A stretch of 64,000 nucleotides of DNA. Origin: Flavobacterium tegetincola DSM 22377 (GTDB lineage Bacteria; Bacteroidota; Bacteroidia; Flavobacteriales; Flavobacteriaceae). A program made the position numbers and the translations under genes. The notes beneath the pieces were generated by a model. It was not told the DNA's origin. It made no database searches and was given only the letters and a program-made list of their open reading frames with translations. Shown here one piece after another: positions 9,676 to 18,258 of the stretch (its first letter is position 1; every line of letters begins with the position of its first letter). The stretch covers positions 124,001 to 188,000 of the forward strand of contig NZ_AUDN01000015.1 of assembly GCF_000425485.1 (NCBI RefSeq). Direction: 5' to 3'.

Positions 9676-11502
9676 ATGACAATTACTTTCAAAGGTCAAT
9701 TACTTACTAAAAACTACGTTTTCATATATGTATTGATATCGGTTGTCACTTTCTCATTGGTTTTTGCTTTATACTATTTTAAGGTTTACGAATGGTTATT
9801 TCAACTTTTCGGATTTGCCTTGACTAGTCCATTTTCTTTGATGATCATAGTGATTCCGCCAATTTTGTTAAGCCTATATATTTCCTCGTCATTGGCATCG
9901 CTATTTTTTCCAAAACAAGTTCAGATTTCATTAAGTGACGAGGATTTTAAAATAGAATTCGGTACCACCAAAGTCAACATTCCGTTACAAGAAATTAACG
10001 AGATTATATTTTTCAAAAGAAGCGAACGTTGGGACCGTATCACGATAAAGACCGATAAAATTACCCACATTAATATTGGAATTATTTTTAGCGGAATTAC
10101 AATTCCTGAAATTGACCAAATCTTAGCTCGACTCAAGAATGTTTTAACCAAAAACCAGCAGTATTATTATACAGCAAATACGGCTGTGGCAAACAACCAT
10201 TCCTTTACCATCTCTAAACTCGAACCTGGCAAAGAACGTAGGAAGTTGATTTTGAAACTTTCTTTAGGTCTTGCCAGCGTTTTTGCCGTTATTATTATTG
10301 CAATATCCATTGTTATTTATTCTAAAAGTGGGGATGGAGTTTCATTACATAATGAACAAGATATTGGTTCCAGCGTATTTACAAGGTATCAGGGTAAAGT
10401 TTATGCGTTAAAAGTTGGAGACGGTTATTTTGAATTAAAAGGAGCAGATTTCCATACTTTTAAACCATTTGTTTTTGGCCAAGAATACGGAACCAACATC
10501 GGGAAAGATAAAAATAGCGTATTTGCTAATGGCCAAAAGATAGCAAGCATTGATATCAATACCGCTGAATATTTAGGTTTGTGTTACATCAAGGATGCTA
10601 AAAATGTTTTTTATAAAACTTTGAAAATTCCTAGTGCCGATGCTGCCACATTTAAATCATTAACGCATAGCGCAGGTTTTAATACTTTAGCTTTTAGATT
10701 TGGTACGGATAAAAACCATGTTTACTATCGAGATTCGGTTGTTAAATATGCCAACCCGAATACGATAAGTTCAGTTGACGATACTTTTGATTATGTAAAA
10801 GATCAGAAAAATGCTTTCTACCGAACTCAATTATTGCCCAACGTAAACGTGAAAAATTTTCATGCTGTTAAAACCAATTTTCAAATTTTTTATGCCTCAG
10901 ATGGTAAAAAGCATTTTATAAATGGAATGCAATTTCCAGCCACTGCAAACAATAAATTATTTGGAACTACCGCTGTCGATTTAAATCATCTTGTCAGTTT
11001 ACAAATACCAACTGCAAATGCTCGACATCTTTTATTCTCTGATAACAAAGCCATTTATTATTACGACGATGAGAAAAAGGAGTTTATTTGTGGTGCCAAT
11101 TTACAGGGATTAAAACCTTTTTATGATGCTATTTTTAGCGATGGTCAATTTGTTTATTATACAAAAACAGGGAATTTAGCGTCAAGTAAATATGGGTCTA
11201 TCGGTTCACAAACCAATATTTATAAAACCAAAATCAAACGCAATCAATTGGTAGTTTTTGCTCGTTTAGAAGGATTTGTGGTTTACAAAAATGATGATGA
11301 ATATTATATTACTATCAACGGCGAGAATGCTTCGCTACGTCGTATTAAATTTTTCGCATCCTTTAATGATGAAATTCTTAAAGCAGGAAGATCAAGCGTA
11401 TCAAAACGCGATGCTAAATATTTTGAGGAAGTACCCAACGCTGAATTGGTCTTAGAAATTAAAACTAAAAAGAGAAACACATTTGAAGATGAAAACGATT
11501 AA
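9676..11502 (+). CDS. Three-TM PH-like protein with four DKNYY units
   Basis: Protein of 608 residues with the same plan as the preceding gene: two helices (about 15-35 and 48-70), a PH-like beta domain (about 80-165) and a third helix (about 197-215). The periplasmic part then has four DKNYY-type units at about 275-390 (G-K-D-K-N-S-V-F, K-D-A-K-N-V-F-Y, T-D-K-N-H-V-Y-Y, K-D-Q-K-N-A-F-Y). The last 200 residues match the end of the shorter sister. The DKNYY family is widespread in secreted proteins but has no known biochemical activity. The topology suggests a cytoplasmic PH-like sensor or adaptor joined to an envelope-facing repeat domain. Confidence 0.8.
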   Translation: MTITFKGQLLTKNYVFIYVLISVVTFSLVFALYYFKVYEWLFQLFGFALTSPFSLMIIVIPPILLSLYISSSLASLFFPKQVQISLSDEDFKIEFGTTKVNIPLQEINEIIFFKRSERWDRITIKTDKITHINIGIIFSGITIPEIDQILARLKNVLTKNQQYYYTANTAVANNHSFTISKLEPGKERRKLILKLSLGLASVFAVIIIAISIVIYSKSGDGVSLHNEQDIGSSVFTRYQGKVYALKVGDGYFELKGADFHTFKPFVFGQEYGTNIGKDKNSVFANGQKIASIDINTAEYLGLCYIKDAKNVFYKTLKIPSADAATFKSLTHSAGFNTLAFRFGTDKNHVYYRDSVVKYANPNTISSVDDTFDYVKDQKNAFYRTQLLPNVNVKNFHAVKTNFQIFYASDGKKHFINGMQFPATANNKLFGTTAVDLNHLVSLQIPTANARHLLFSDNKAIYYYDDEKKEFICGANLQGLKPFYDAIFSDGQFVYYTKTGNLASSKYGSIGSQTNIYKTKIKRNQLVVFARLEGFVVYKNDDEYYITINGENASLRRIKFFASFNDEILKAGRSSVSKRDAKYFEEVPNAELVLEIKTKKRNTFEDEND

Positions 11503-11520
11503 ACCGCAATACAAATCACT

Positions 11521-12213
11521 ATGAAAAACCTTTTAAATATAATGTTGCTTATCATTTTATGCTTATTTGGCTGAAATGGAACAACGGAAAAGAAATCGAC
11601 TGCACAACCAAAAAATACGGAGATTGTCAAGAACGATTCCATCGGTATTGAAAGCAATAATAGCGTAGAAGAAGACTCCCAAAGTAATGATTCAAGATAC
11701 GTAAAAGTCATTAATTGGATGGATGATTTCAGGAATTTCCGCATGGCGATTTATAACAATGATGTAGTAAAGTTGGAAACCTATTTCAATTTTCCTTTTG
11801 ATGATAAAGGAAAGAGTATTCTAGTTTTATGCAATCTTACTGATAACGATTGGGCAGAAAGAAAAAAGCAATTCGACAATCCAGATTTATTTTATAAGTC
11901 AGATTTAGCAAAATATTATAAAAATATTTTTCCTGAAATTTTCACGACTTTACTACTTAAAATAAAATCAGATCAATTATTTAGTAAACAACATTTGCAA
12001 ACCAAAACAATAGAAGATATTAATGGCGCATACCAACTATTTGCAGATTATAGCGAAGTAGAAAATACATTAACGTTAAACTTTGCCATACGCAATAATT
12101 TTAAAGATGAGAACGGTGATTATGTGAGCGAGGGCGAACACAATATCATTTATCTTTTTAAGATTGTTAATGATAAAAGGTTAATTTTAGTGCGAGTGGA
12201 TTTGGCAGGATAA
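11521..12213 (+). pseudogene. Lipoprotein gene with TGA at the lipobox cysteine
   Basis: ATG 11521 opens a classic lipoprotein signal (I-I-L-C-L-F-G), but the codon where the lipid-accepting cysteine belongs is TGA (11572-11574, codon 18). The same frame continues through N-G-T-T-E-K-K-S-T and a polar linker into the long open frame from ATG 11719 to 12213. That frame encodes a domain of about 165 residues (W-M-D-D-F-R-N-F-R-M-A-I-Y-N-N-D). A single base change from TGT or TGC explains the lesion. It lies 18 bases after the preceding stop and 11 bases before the next gene, so it was an operon member. Confidence 0.7.
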
Positions 12214-12224
12214 AAACTTTAAAA

Positions 12225-13226
12225 ATGACTAGATTACAAATTAACTTAGGATGTTTGGGATTATTCGTACTTGTTTCGTTAGGGTTTCTTTTTGCAAAAT
12301 TTTTAGTGCCGATTGTTCCTTTGGTAATTGCTATTTTGCTCGTTTTTACGAAATCGCAATTCAAGGCCACCATTTTTTCTAAGCAAAAGAAAGTATTTGA
12401 ATTGACAGAAGGACCAGCAAGATTGGCAGGCAAAGCCATTATTAGCGAGGGAGAATTGATTTCGCCGTTTTTTAAAGCGAAATGTATTGGGTATCACTAC
12501 ATGGAAGAAGAATACATTCCCAACGATGATGGATACAGTACAAATATTCTCGTAGAACAATTCGCCTGTAAAAATTTTCGGTTGGAAACCGATTATGGGT
12601 CAATTGCTGTAAATGCAACCGAACTCATACTCAAAGAACTGGCAAAAAGAGTAAAAAATGAGCATTCTTTAAAACGGAATGTAAATGACCTTGCCTACAT
12701 TGAATCCCTTTTAAAAAATAAGGATGAAGTTGTAATTGTCGGTACTGTTATAAAAAATGAAAAAGGCCAACTGGAAATTGCAAAAGTGGGAAAAGCCTTG
12801 TTTTTTGCCACCACAAAAGAGAAAGTGCAGGAAGTAAAAATGGGATTTCAACTATTGTCGAGACTTTTGCCTTGGCTCGTGATGATGTACTTTTCGGTAA
12901 ATTATTTTCTGTTTTTTGCACCGTCTTTAAACATTCCAACCTATGAAGTATTTCCTTACGTGGCTATATTTGGCTTGCCTATCATATTTGTGGTATTGGC
13001 TTTTGCTACAAAAGATAAGGAAGGCTTTATTTGTAAAGTATTGCAGTTTATAGCTGGGGTTTGCTTTTTCACCTCGTTGTTAAATTTTCCATTGATAATT
13101 TTGTTCTACACCATTGAACTCGAATTTTATCGCATATTTTGCATCTTTTTAAGCATTGTAATTTTCACAACATTAGCGCTGGCTTTCAATTTTAATCATT
13201 TAACTGAATATAATAGTAACAAATGA
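12225..13226 (+). CDS. GIDE/MUL1-like multi-pass membrane protein
   Basis: Protein of 333 residues with two N-terminal helices (about 8-45), a soluble middle domain (about 58-195) and four C-terminal helices (about 208-325). The middle domain resembles the GIDE (BAM) domain of MUL1-type proteins: G-P-A-R-L-A-G-K-A near 63, S-P-F-F-K-A-K-C-I-G-Y near 82, a short F-R-L-E-T-D-Y-G-S-I-A-V-N strand pair near 110, and D-E-V-V-I-V-G-T-V near 165. No RING finger is present, as usual in bacteria. Bacterial GIDE proteins have no established function. It overlaps the next gene by four bases (ATGA). Confidence 0.7.
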   Translation: MTRLQINLGCLGLFVLVSLGFLFAKFLVPIVPLVIAILLVFTKSQFKATIFSKQKKVFELTEGPARLAGKAIISEGELISPFFKAKCIGYHYMEEEYIPNDDGYSTNILVEQFACKNFRLETDYGSIAVNATELILKELAKRVKNEHSLKRNVNDLAYIESLLKNKDEVVIVGTVIKNEKGQLEIAKVGKALFFATTKEKVQEVKMGFQLLSRLLPWLVMMYFSVNYFLFFAPSLNIPTYEVFPYVAIFGLPIIFVVLAFATKDKEGFICKVLQFIAGVCFFTSLLNFPLIILFYTIELEFYRIFCIFLSIVIFTTLALAFNFNHLTEYNSNK

Positions 13227-14425
13227 AAAAATATAAATTAATACTTCTTTTTTACCCATTATTCTTAACGATGGCTTGCAAACAGCAGAACGATAAATCG
13301 TATTGGATAACAAAAGACGTGACCAAAAAGGACGGAAGACCTTTTCACGGAATTACGTCCAGCTATATGGATATGATTGCCGAAATGCGCATTCATCTCA
13401 CTAAAAACGGCGACATTGTGACCATTGACTATCCTTATGAGAAAAATATGAAACTTTCAGAATTCAAGTCCTTGACTAATGTTCGGATCAAAGATTCAGG
13501 GGAGTTGCTGGATAGTATTACTGAAGTAAAAGTGGAAGGCGACCTTTTAAAGATAAATTTTATTTATGCGGGAACTTCAGACGATCAAAAGTCGTTTTCT
13601 GTAAATTTAATTCAGGTAAATCAAGATAAATATGATGCCGAAATTACTCGACTTAAAAAGGATAAGGAACAATTATTAGCTAAAGTAAAACCTGTTGATC
13701 TTTCTAATTTAGATTTGGCAGTATCAATACCATCGTACTTTAAGGAGGAAAATATAAGCAATGCTATAAATCCGGTTCAATTGGCGGATGAACTTGCTGA
13801 TATGAATAAAGACGCAGGTCCGATAATTCAAATCACCACGGATTATAGTTTTGAAAGTGAAATTGCTGGACAGCCAAAAGAAAATTATTCTGTTTTTGCA
13901 TTGGAAAATACTGAAAAAATCAAGCTCGCTGTAGCCAATGTCAGAAAGTTAGAATTTAATAGCATAGAATTAATCAGTGATAGTGCAGCTCAAAAATTAG
14001 CAATGATTCTGCTTACAAAAAATGCTAAAAAAGAGGACTTGCAATCTTTATACAAAGCAATTAGTGCCAATATGCCAAATGCTACAATTATAACGAATGG
14101 ATTGCCTAAATATGGAAGCGAAAAAGACAAGATCGATTTGGACGATTTTATCACTATTTCTTTTATCAGCGAACAAAAAACTATTAAACTATCGATTGAT
14201 ATTTCTACAGATGACCACAAAAAATTTGCAGAAGAAAATGCCATACTCGCTTATGATGAGCAAAATCCTCAAGCGATGAAAAAAGTTTTCGAACATTATC
14301 TAAATTTGTTCAACCAAGCTAAAGTTAGGGTTTACATCGTTTCTAAATCGTTTGATGAGGTTATAAAGACCGATGATAAAATATTTAACAAACGCACCTC
14401 TTTAGCCGATTATCGTTGGAAGTAA
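13223..14425 (+). CDS. Large lipoprotein, unknown
   Basis: Lipoprotein of 400 residues (T-M-A-C, Cys19). The first third is beta-rich (S-Y-W-I-T-K-D, then M-R-I-H-L-T-K-N-G-D-I-V-T-I-D-Y), like a small ligand-binding or lipocalin-type barrel. A charged helix (about 133-155) links it to a C-terminal alpha/beta region (about 160-400) with repeated K-L-A and K-K-E-D-L motifs. I do not recognise the family. It overlaps the GIDE-like gene by four bases, indicating translational coupling and a shared envelope role. Confidence 0.7.
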   Translation: MKKYKLILLFYPLFLTMACKQQNDKSYWITKDVTKKDGRPFHGITSSYMDMIAEMRIHLTKNGDIVTIDYPYEKNMKLSEFKSLTNVRIKDSGELLDSITEVKVEGDLLKINFIYAGTSDDQKSFSVNLIQVNQDKYDAEITRLKKDKEQLLAKVKPVDLSNLDLAVSIPSYFKEENISNAINPVQLADELADMNKDAGPIIQITTDYSFESEIAGQPKENYSVFALENTEKIKLAVANVRKLEFNSIELISDSAAQKLAMILLTKNAKKEDLQSLYKAISANMPNATIITNGLPKYGSEKDKIDLDDFITISFISEQKTIKLSIDISTDDHKKFAEENAILAYDEQNPQAMKKVFEHYLNLFNQAKVRVYIVSKSFDEVIKTDDKIFNKRTSLADYRWK

Positions 14426-14623
14426 ATTTGATTTTAAAGTTTGCAAAACCGATTTTTGAAATTCTCGATTTTAAAGATTTTTCTTTAATTTTTACAACTA
14501 CGAATAATCATTCGATTGCTACACATAAGTATAAACGAGTAACGAATACCAAAGTAAGTGATGACAGATGAGCAGATTTACTTATTTTTAAGATATGTTA
14601 ACTAAACAGCTAAACTTATTATT

Positions 14624-15295
14624 ATGAAAAATCTAATCTATATCTCCGCATTGCTTTCGTTAGTACTTTTTTCTTGCAACTCAAAATCGGATAAAAAACC
14701 GGCAAAGGAACCTATTGGCATTTATGTAGAACCGTATTATAATTCTGAACCTTTTAAAATAAATGTGGGTTCTTATAGTGAAGCCCTAAAAACGAACGAT
14801 GAAAAAGAAATTTTAGAAGTGGCACAAACCATTAAAACTAACATTGACAAGGTTGATATAATGACGATGTACGTGCTTTCCACTAGATTGTATGATTTGA
14901 ATAAAAAAGACGAAGCGGTTTATTGGTTTTACACAGCTTCATTTAGAAGAAATGTTCTTAAACAAACGGTACTAGATAATAGACATGGTACAGAAGCAGG
15001 CGAATTGACGCAAGCTTTAGATGCATTTAAAACAGTATTGGGCGAATTTGTAAATGGTTATGCACTTGGTCAAATTGATAAAAATATCGAAATAATTAAC
15101 GCAGTTATTGCAGATAATAAAAATATGAAATCGTTATCTACAGTGTACCCAAGCCTTACATTTGATGAAACTAAATTGCCAGAAGCGATAAAAAATGCTA
15201 TGGACGATAGAGAAAAATTTATAAAATATATGAGTGATAATCGTGCAGAAATTAAAGAGAAGAGAACAGAAAATGGTATCGATGGGAAATATTAA
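14624..15295 (+). CDS. Helical lipoprotein, TPR-like
   Basis: Lipoprotein of 223 residues (V-L-F-S-C, Cys18). The body is helical with a Sel1/TPR-like stretch (T-R-L-Y-D-L-N-K-K-D-E-A-V-Y-W-F-Y-T-A-S-F-R, residues about 85-108). It shares this layout with the secreted protein at 3331-3966. Related proteins are common as single small lipoproteins next to other repeat proteins in Bacteroidetes. The 200-base gap upstream contains only a weak open stretch (14428-14570) and no clear promoter motif. Confidence 0.7.
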   Translation: MKNLIYISALLSLVLFSCNSKSDKKPAKEPIGIYVEPYYNSEPFKINVGSYSEALKTNDEKEILEVAQTIKTNIDKVDIMTMYVLSTRLYDLNKKDEAVYWFYTASFRRNVLKQTVLDNRHGTEAGELTQALDAFKTVLGEFVNGYALGQIDKNIEIINAVIADNKNMKSLSTVYPSLTFDETKLPEAIKNAMDDREKFIKYMSDNRAEIKEKRTENGIDGKY

Positions 15296-15319
15296 GCGTT
15301 GAATTGTAATCTAAAAAAA

Positions 15320-15685
15320 ATGAATCAATCGAATCAAATTTATGATAATAAAAGGATCAATTTTGTTTACAAAGCCAAACTTTATTTTGAATTTCTGAAC
15401 ACAAAATTTGATTTTGATGAACCGATTTATACTTTTTCTAAACAATCAAACGGTGTTATAATTGCAGACAAATTCGAGTTCAATAATCCGAAAAAAAATC
15501 AAAAAATAGTAGTTTCAAATTCGTATCATCCTGTTGATTATGGATTTGAAATAAATTGGATTGACTTACGAGCTGAAACTGAAGAATTAATTTATAATGT
15601 CTTAAAAGAAAATCAAGATGTTGAACAAAATTATATTGAAAAAGCGTCAGAACATTTAGAGAAAATTATTCACGGGAAATTCTAA
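15320..15685 (+). CDS. Small cytoplasmic protein, unknown
   Basis: Soluble protein of about 121 residues without a signal peptide; the ATG at 15320 is preferred over an upstream TTG at 15299. It has alternating beta strands and one long C-terminal helix (E-T-E-E-L-I-Y-N-V-L-K-E-N). Size, acidity and position among secreted proteins are compatible with a small immunity-type protein, but no family is recognised. Confidence 0.6.
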   Translation: MNQSNQIYDNKRINFVYKAKLYFEFLNTKFDFDEPIYTFSKQSNGVIIADKFEFNNPKKNQKIVVSNSYHPVDYGFEINWIDLRAETEELIYNVLKENQDVEQNYIEKASEHLEKIIHGKF

Positions 15686-15708
15686 AATGGTTTAAAAAAA
15701 AACACAAA

Positions 15709-16207
15709 TGCGTAGAAATCTCTTTATTTTTTTTGGGTTAGCATTTATTGTTGGATATTTTTCACCGATACTAATGGACAGATTTATTTTGCTAAAAGTG
15801 AAGTTTCGAATGAAATTAGCAAAGTTATCAAAATGGAAGAAGTAGATAATTTCAACTTTTCGGTTTCATTTACTTTTGCAGGAGATCCTAAAATCCATAC
15901 AAAAAATATTAAAGTTTTTGACAATACCGTAGTTTCAAACCATTTTAAAAGGTTTCTTGCTTACGGCACACCTTCTTCGCCGGGAGGTGATGGCAATCCG
16001 AATCATTTTCCTGAAGATGAAGGTTGGTTTGATCAATGGCGGTATTACTTTTTCAAAATTAGATTAAAAAATAAGGAAGCAGAATTTAAAACCTATTTAT
16101 ATAACAATTCTCAAACGTATTTTGATGAATTATCCGAACCTAAAACCGACCAAGATACATTACTTTATTTTTCAGAAAATAGATTTTATCAGTTTTATGC
16201 AAAGTAA
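15709..16207 (+). pseudogene. Signal-anchored protein with frameshift in T run
   Basis: ATG 15709 starts a hydrophobic anchor (R-R-N-L-F-I-F-F-G-L-A-F-I-V-G-Y-F) that goes out of frame at a run of five T (15758-15762). With one more T the frame continues as F-T-D-T-N-G-Q-I-Y-F-A-K into the open frame usually read from ATG 15833. That part contains S-F-T-F-A-G-D, a glycine/proline-rich loop (T-P-S-S-P-G-G-D-G-N) and W-F-D-Q-W-R-Y-Y-F-F-K. The repaired protein is about 166 residues. As it stands, only an unanchored C-terminal part could be made. Function unknown. Confidence 0.6.
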
Positions 16208-16293
16208 ATAGTTTCATATTAAAATGTATCTTGTTAATTTATAAATATTTAGAAATGGATTTAAAATGTTCGACCAAAAAAATATAACAGATT

Positions 16294-17052
16294 ATGAAAA
16301 CAACTTATAAAATTTGCGCAATTCTAATGATGATTTTTTTATCTACCTCGTTTTACGCACAAATTCCAGAAGAAATAAAATGGGAACATTTAAAAAAAAC
16401 CTACGCCAAAGATAGTACCGCTTTACAATTAACCTTAAACGGAAAAAGTCTAAATGGCAAGTATAAAATTCCATTGGATGAAAGTTCTTATGCATTGTAC
16501 ACTATAAAAAACGGATTGATTACAGGTGATGCTTTTTGGTACACCAATGGCGGACATCTGGAATGCAAGTTGGAATATAAACGGGGCGTTCGCAATGGTT
16601 TGAAAGAGAATTATGATACTGATAGAAAAGTTTGGTTACGTCAAGAATTTAAAGACGGAAAGCAGGATGGATTAAGTGAAATGTACAGCAATGGGCAACT
16701 CACCACTAAATCAGAATATAAAAAAGGAAAAAAAGAGGATAAACAAATAACCTACAGTGGTGGAAAAGTTCTTTCTGAAACGGAGTATAAAGATGGTTTG
16801 AGAGAAGGTAAAAGTAAAACATATGATTGGCAAGGAAATACAATTTCAGAGATTAATTACAAAAAAAACCAGCAAGATGGTTTAACTATTATGTATGCGA
16901 TGAGTAAAAAGACTATGGAGTTTATGTTTTCAGATGGTAAAAAACACGGAATTGGACATATGTATAAACCCGATGGCTCGGTTGTTTTTACGCATTATTA
17001 TTTGAATGGCGAAAAAGTTAGCAAAGAAGAATACGTTACCTATCAGAAATAA
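16294..17052 (+). CDS. Secreted MORN-2 (YwqK-type) repeat protein
   Basis: Protein of 252 residues with a Sec signal peptide (cleavage after F-Y-A, before Q). At least six MORN-2 repeats follow from about residue 70 (K-R-G-V-R-N-G-L-K-E-N-Y, K-D-G-K-Q-D-G-L-S-E-M-Y, K-D-G-L-R-E-G-K-S-K-T-Y, S-D-G-K-K-H-G-I-G-H-M-Y). In databases such proteins are often labelled YwqK-family antitoxins because of their neighbourhood to polymorphic toxins in Bacillus. The export signal here means an envelope role. Its closest local relative is 18259-19317. Confidence 0.85.
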   Translation: MKTTYKICAILMMIFLSTSFYAQIPEEIKWEHLKKTYAKDSTALQLTLNGKSLNGKYKIPLDESSYALYTIKNGLITGDAFWYTNGGHLECKLEYKRGVRNGLKENYDTDRKVWLRQEFKDGKQDGLSEMYSNGQLTTKSEYKKGKKEDKQITYSGGKVLSETEYKDGLREGKSKTYDWQGNTISEINYKKNQQDGLTIMYAMSKKTMEFMFSDGKKHGIGHMYKPDGSVVFTHYYLNGEKVSKEEYVTYQK

Positions 17053-17098
17053 ATAGGTGTTAATTTTAAATTTTCCTTTGAAAACTATTTTAAACAAA

Positions 17099-18214
17099 AT
17101 GAAAAAAATGTTAGTATTTATAGTTGCTTCAGTCGTTATCCTTTTTATAGTGGGAAGCTGCACCACAATTAATCTATCGCCAAAGTTGCTGATTAATAAA
17201 TCTACGTATAATAAATTTCCAGAATTAAGCGATGGATTGGAATGGGGAACATTTAAGATGAACAGAATTACAGAATCCACGGGTGTGAACTTGCGCTATT
17301 TTCCACAAAAGAACTTTTTTTTAGTCAGTAATTATAAAAGTTTAGAAGAGTTCAACCCAATAAAAATAGATAGTCTTGGTAATACGGTTTTCCAACTTAA
17401 CCTGTATAAAAGGAACGATGCTGATTTTATAGATGCCATCAACTGCTTCGTTATAGTCGCAAATGAGATTTATGATTTCTCTGCGAATAAGCCAACTGCT
17501 GTTCCTTTTAATGAAGTTTTGAATAAAGAGAATACGCTGTCATCAGAAAAATGGGTGCAAATTTTTGATAAACAGTATAAAAAGGCCGACATTGTTTTAT
17601 ATGGTTGGGTAACCGATATACTATCTGCTAATTGCGTTTACTTTCAGACAGCAGGTGAATGGACCAAACTTTATGCTTTTTCAAATTCGGGTCCAAATTT
17701 TATTTATCCCGACGGCTCAAAAATTAAATGCAAAATAAATAAAAAGGAAATTCCTGAAAAAATTCACGAATTTCACTTTTTAAAAGATGTTGCACAACAG
17801 AGCTATTCTAACGAGCACCGCTACAATGATGAATATATTACGCCATATAATACAAGCTTAACCTTCTTCCCCGACGAAGCGCTAACCTTCAAAAAGACTG
17901 GAACTATTAAAATGCTTGCGTTTTCAAAAGAAATGTCCACCTCCGATGGTTATAACAATCCTGGAATTCCCACATTATTTTACGGCACAGGTTTTTATGA
18001 AATGAATTTTGACGGAGCTATTCTAAATTTCAAAAATAACGCGACCAAATCCATCGGATTAAGCGAAAAAGTGCAGACTGATATGTACGTATTTAGTCTG
18101 CCTGATAAATTTTTGGATAGGAGCACAGTCTCTTTTCTAACCTACGATTATAGTATAAATGTTCACGAAAACGGTAAAAAAGGCGTTTATGTCATTCGAA
18201 GAAAAGACAATTAA
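17099..18214 (+). CDS. Lipoprotein, unknown, with F-H-F-L-K motif
   Basis: ATG 17099 gives a clean lipoprotein signal (F-I-V-G-S-C, Cys21), about 371 residues in all; an upstream alternative start at 17057 would bury it. The mature protein is beta-rich with D-G-L-E-W-G-T-F near residue 45 and E-F-H-F-L-K-D-V near 230. The second motif resembles the frameshifted lipoprotein at 956-1443. It sits between the two MORN-2 genes, so probably all are transcribed together. Family not recognised. Confidence 0.7.
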   Translation: MKKMLVFIVASVVILFIVGSCTTINLSPKLLINKSTYNKFPELSDGLEWGTFKMNRITESTGVNLRYFPQKNFFLVSNYKSLEEFNPIKIDSLGNTVFQLNLYKRNDADFIDAINCFVIVANEIYDFSANKPTAVPFNEVLNKENTLSSEKWVQIFDKQYKKADIVLYGWVTDILSANCVYFQTAGEWTKLYAFSNSGPNFIYPDGSKIKCKINKKEIPEKIHEFHFLKDVAQQSYSNEHRYNDEYITPYNTSLTFFPDEALTFKKTGTIKMLAFSKEMSTSDGYNNPGIPTLFYGTGFYEMNFDGAILNFKNNATKSIGLSEKVQTDMYVFSLPDKFLDRSTVSFLTYDYSINVHENGKKGVYVIRRKDN

Positions 18215-18258
18215 ATATGATTCTTAAATTTTTAACAGGATTTAAAAATCTATAAATC

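Noticed and set aside
11572..11574. TGA read as selenocysteine
   Set aside because: No selenocysteine insertion structure or machinery is visible, such use is not expected in this group, and other broken genes show TAA and TAG as well, so nonsense mutation is simpler.
12303..12560. Minus-strand frames opposite the GIDE-like gene
   Set aside because: They lie opposite a gene with clear domains and helices and have no coding character of their own; the same applies to the other opposite-strand frames across the window.
14428..14570. Open stretch of about 47 codons between 14.43 and 14.57 kb
   Set aside because: Needs a TTG start, composition is not clearly coding, and there is no match to neighbours.
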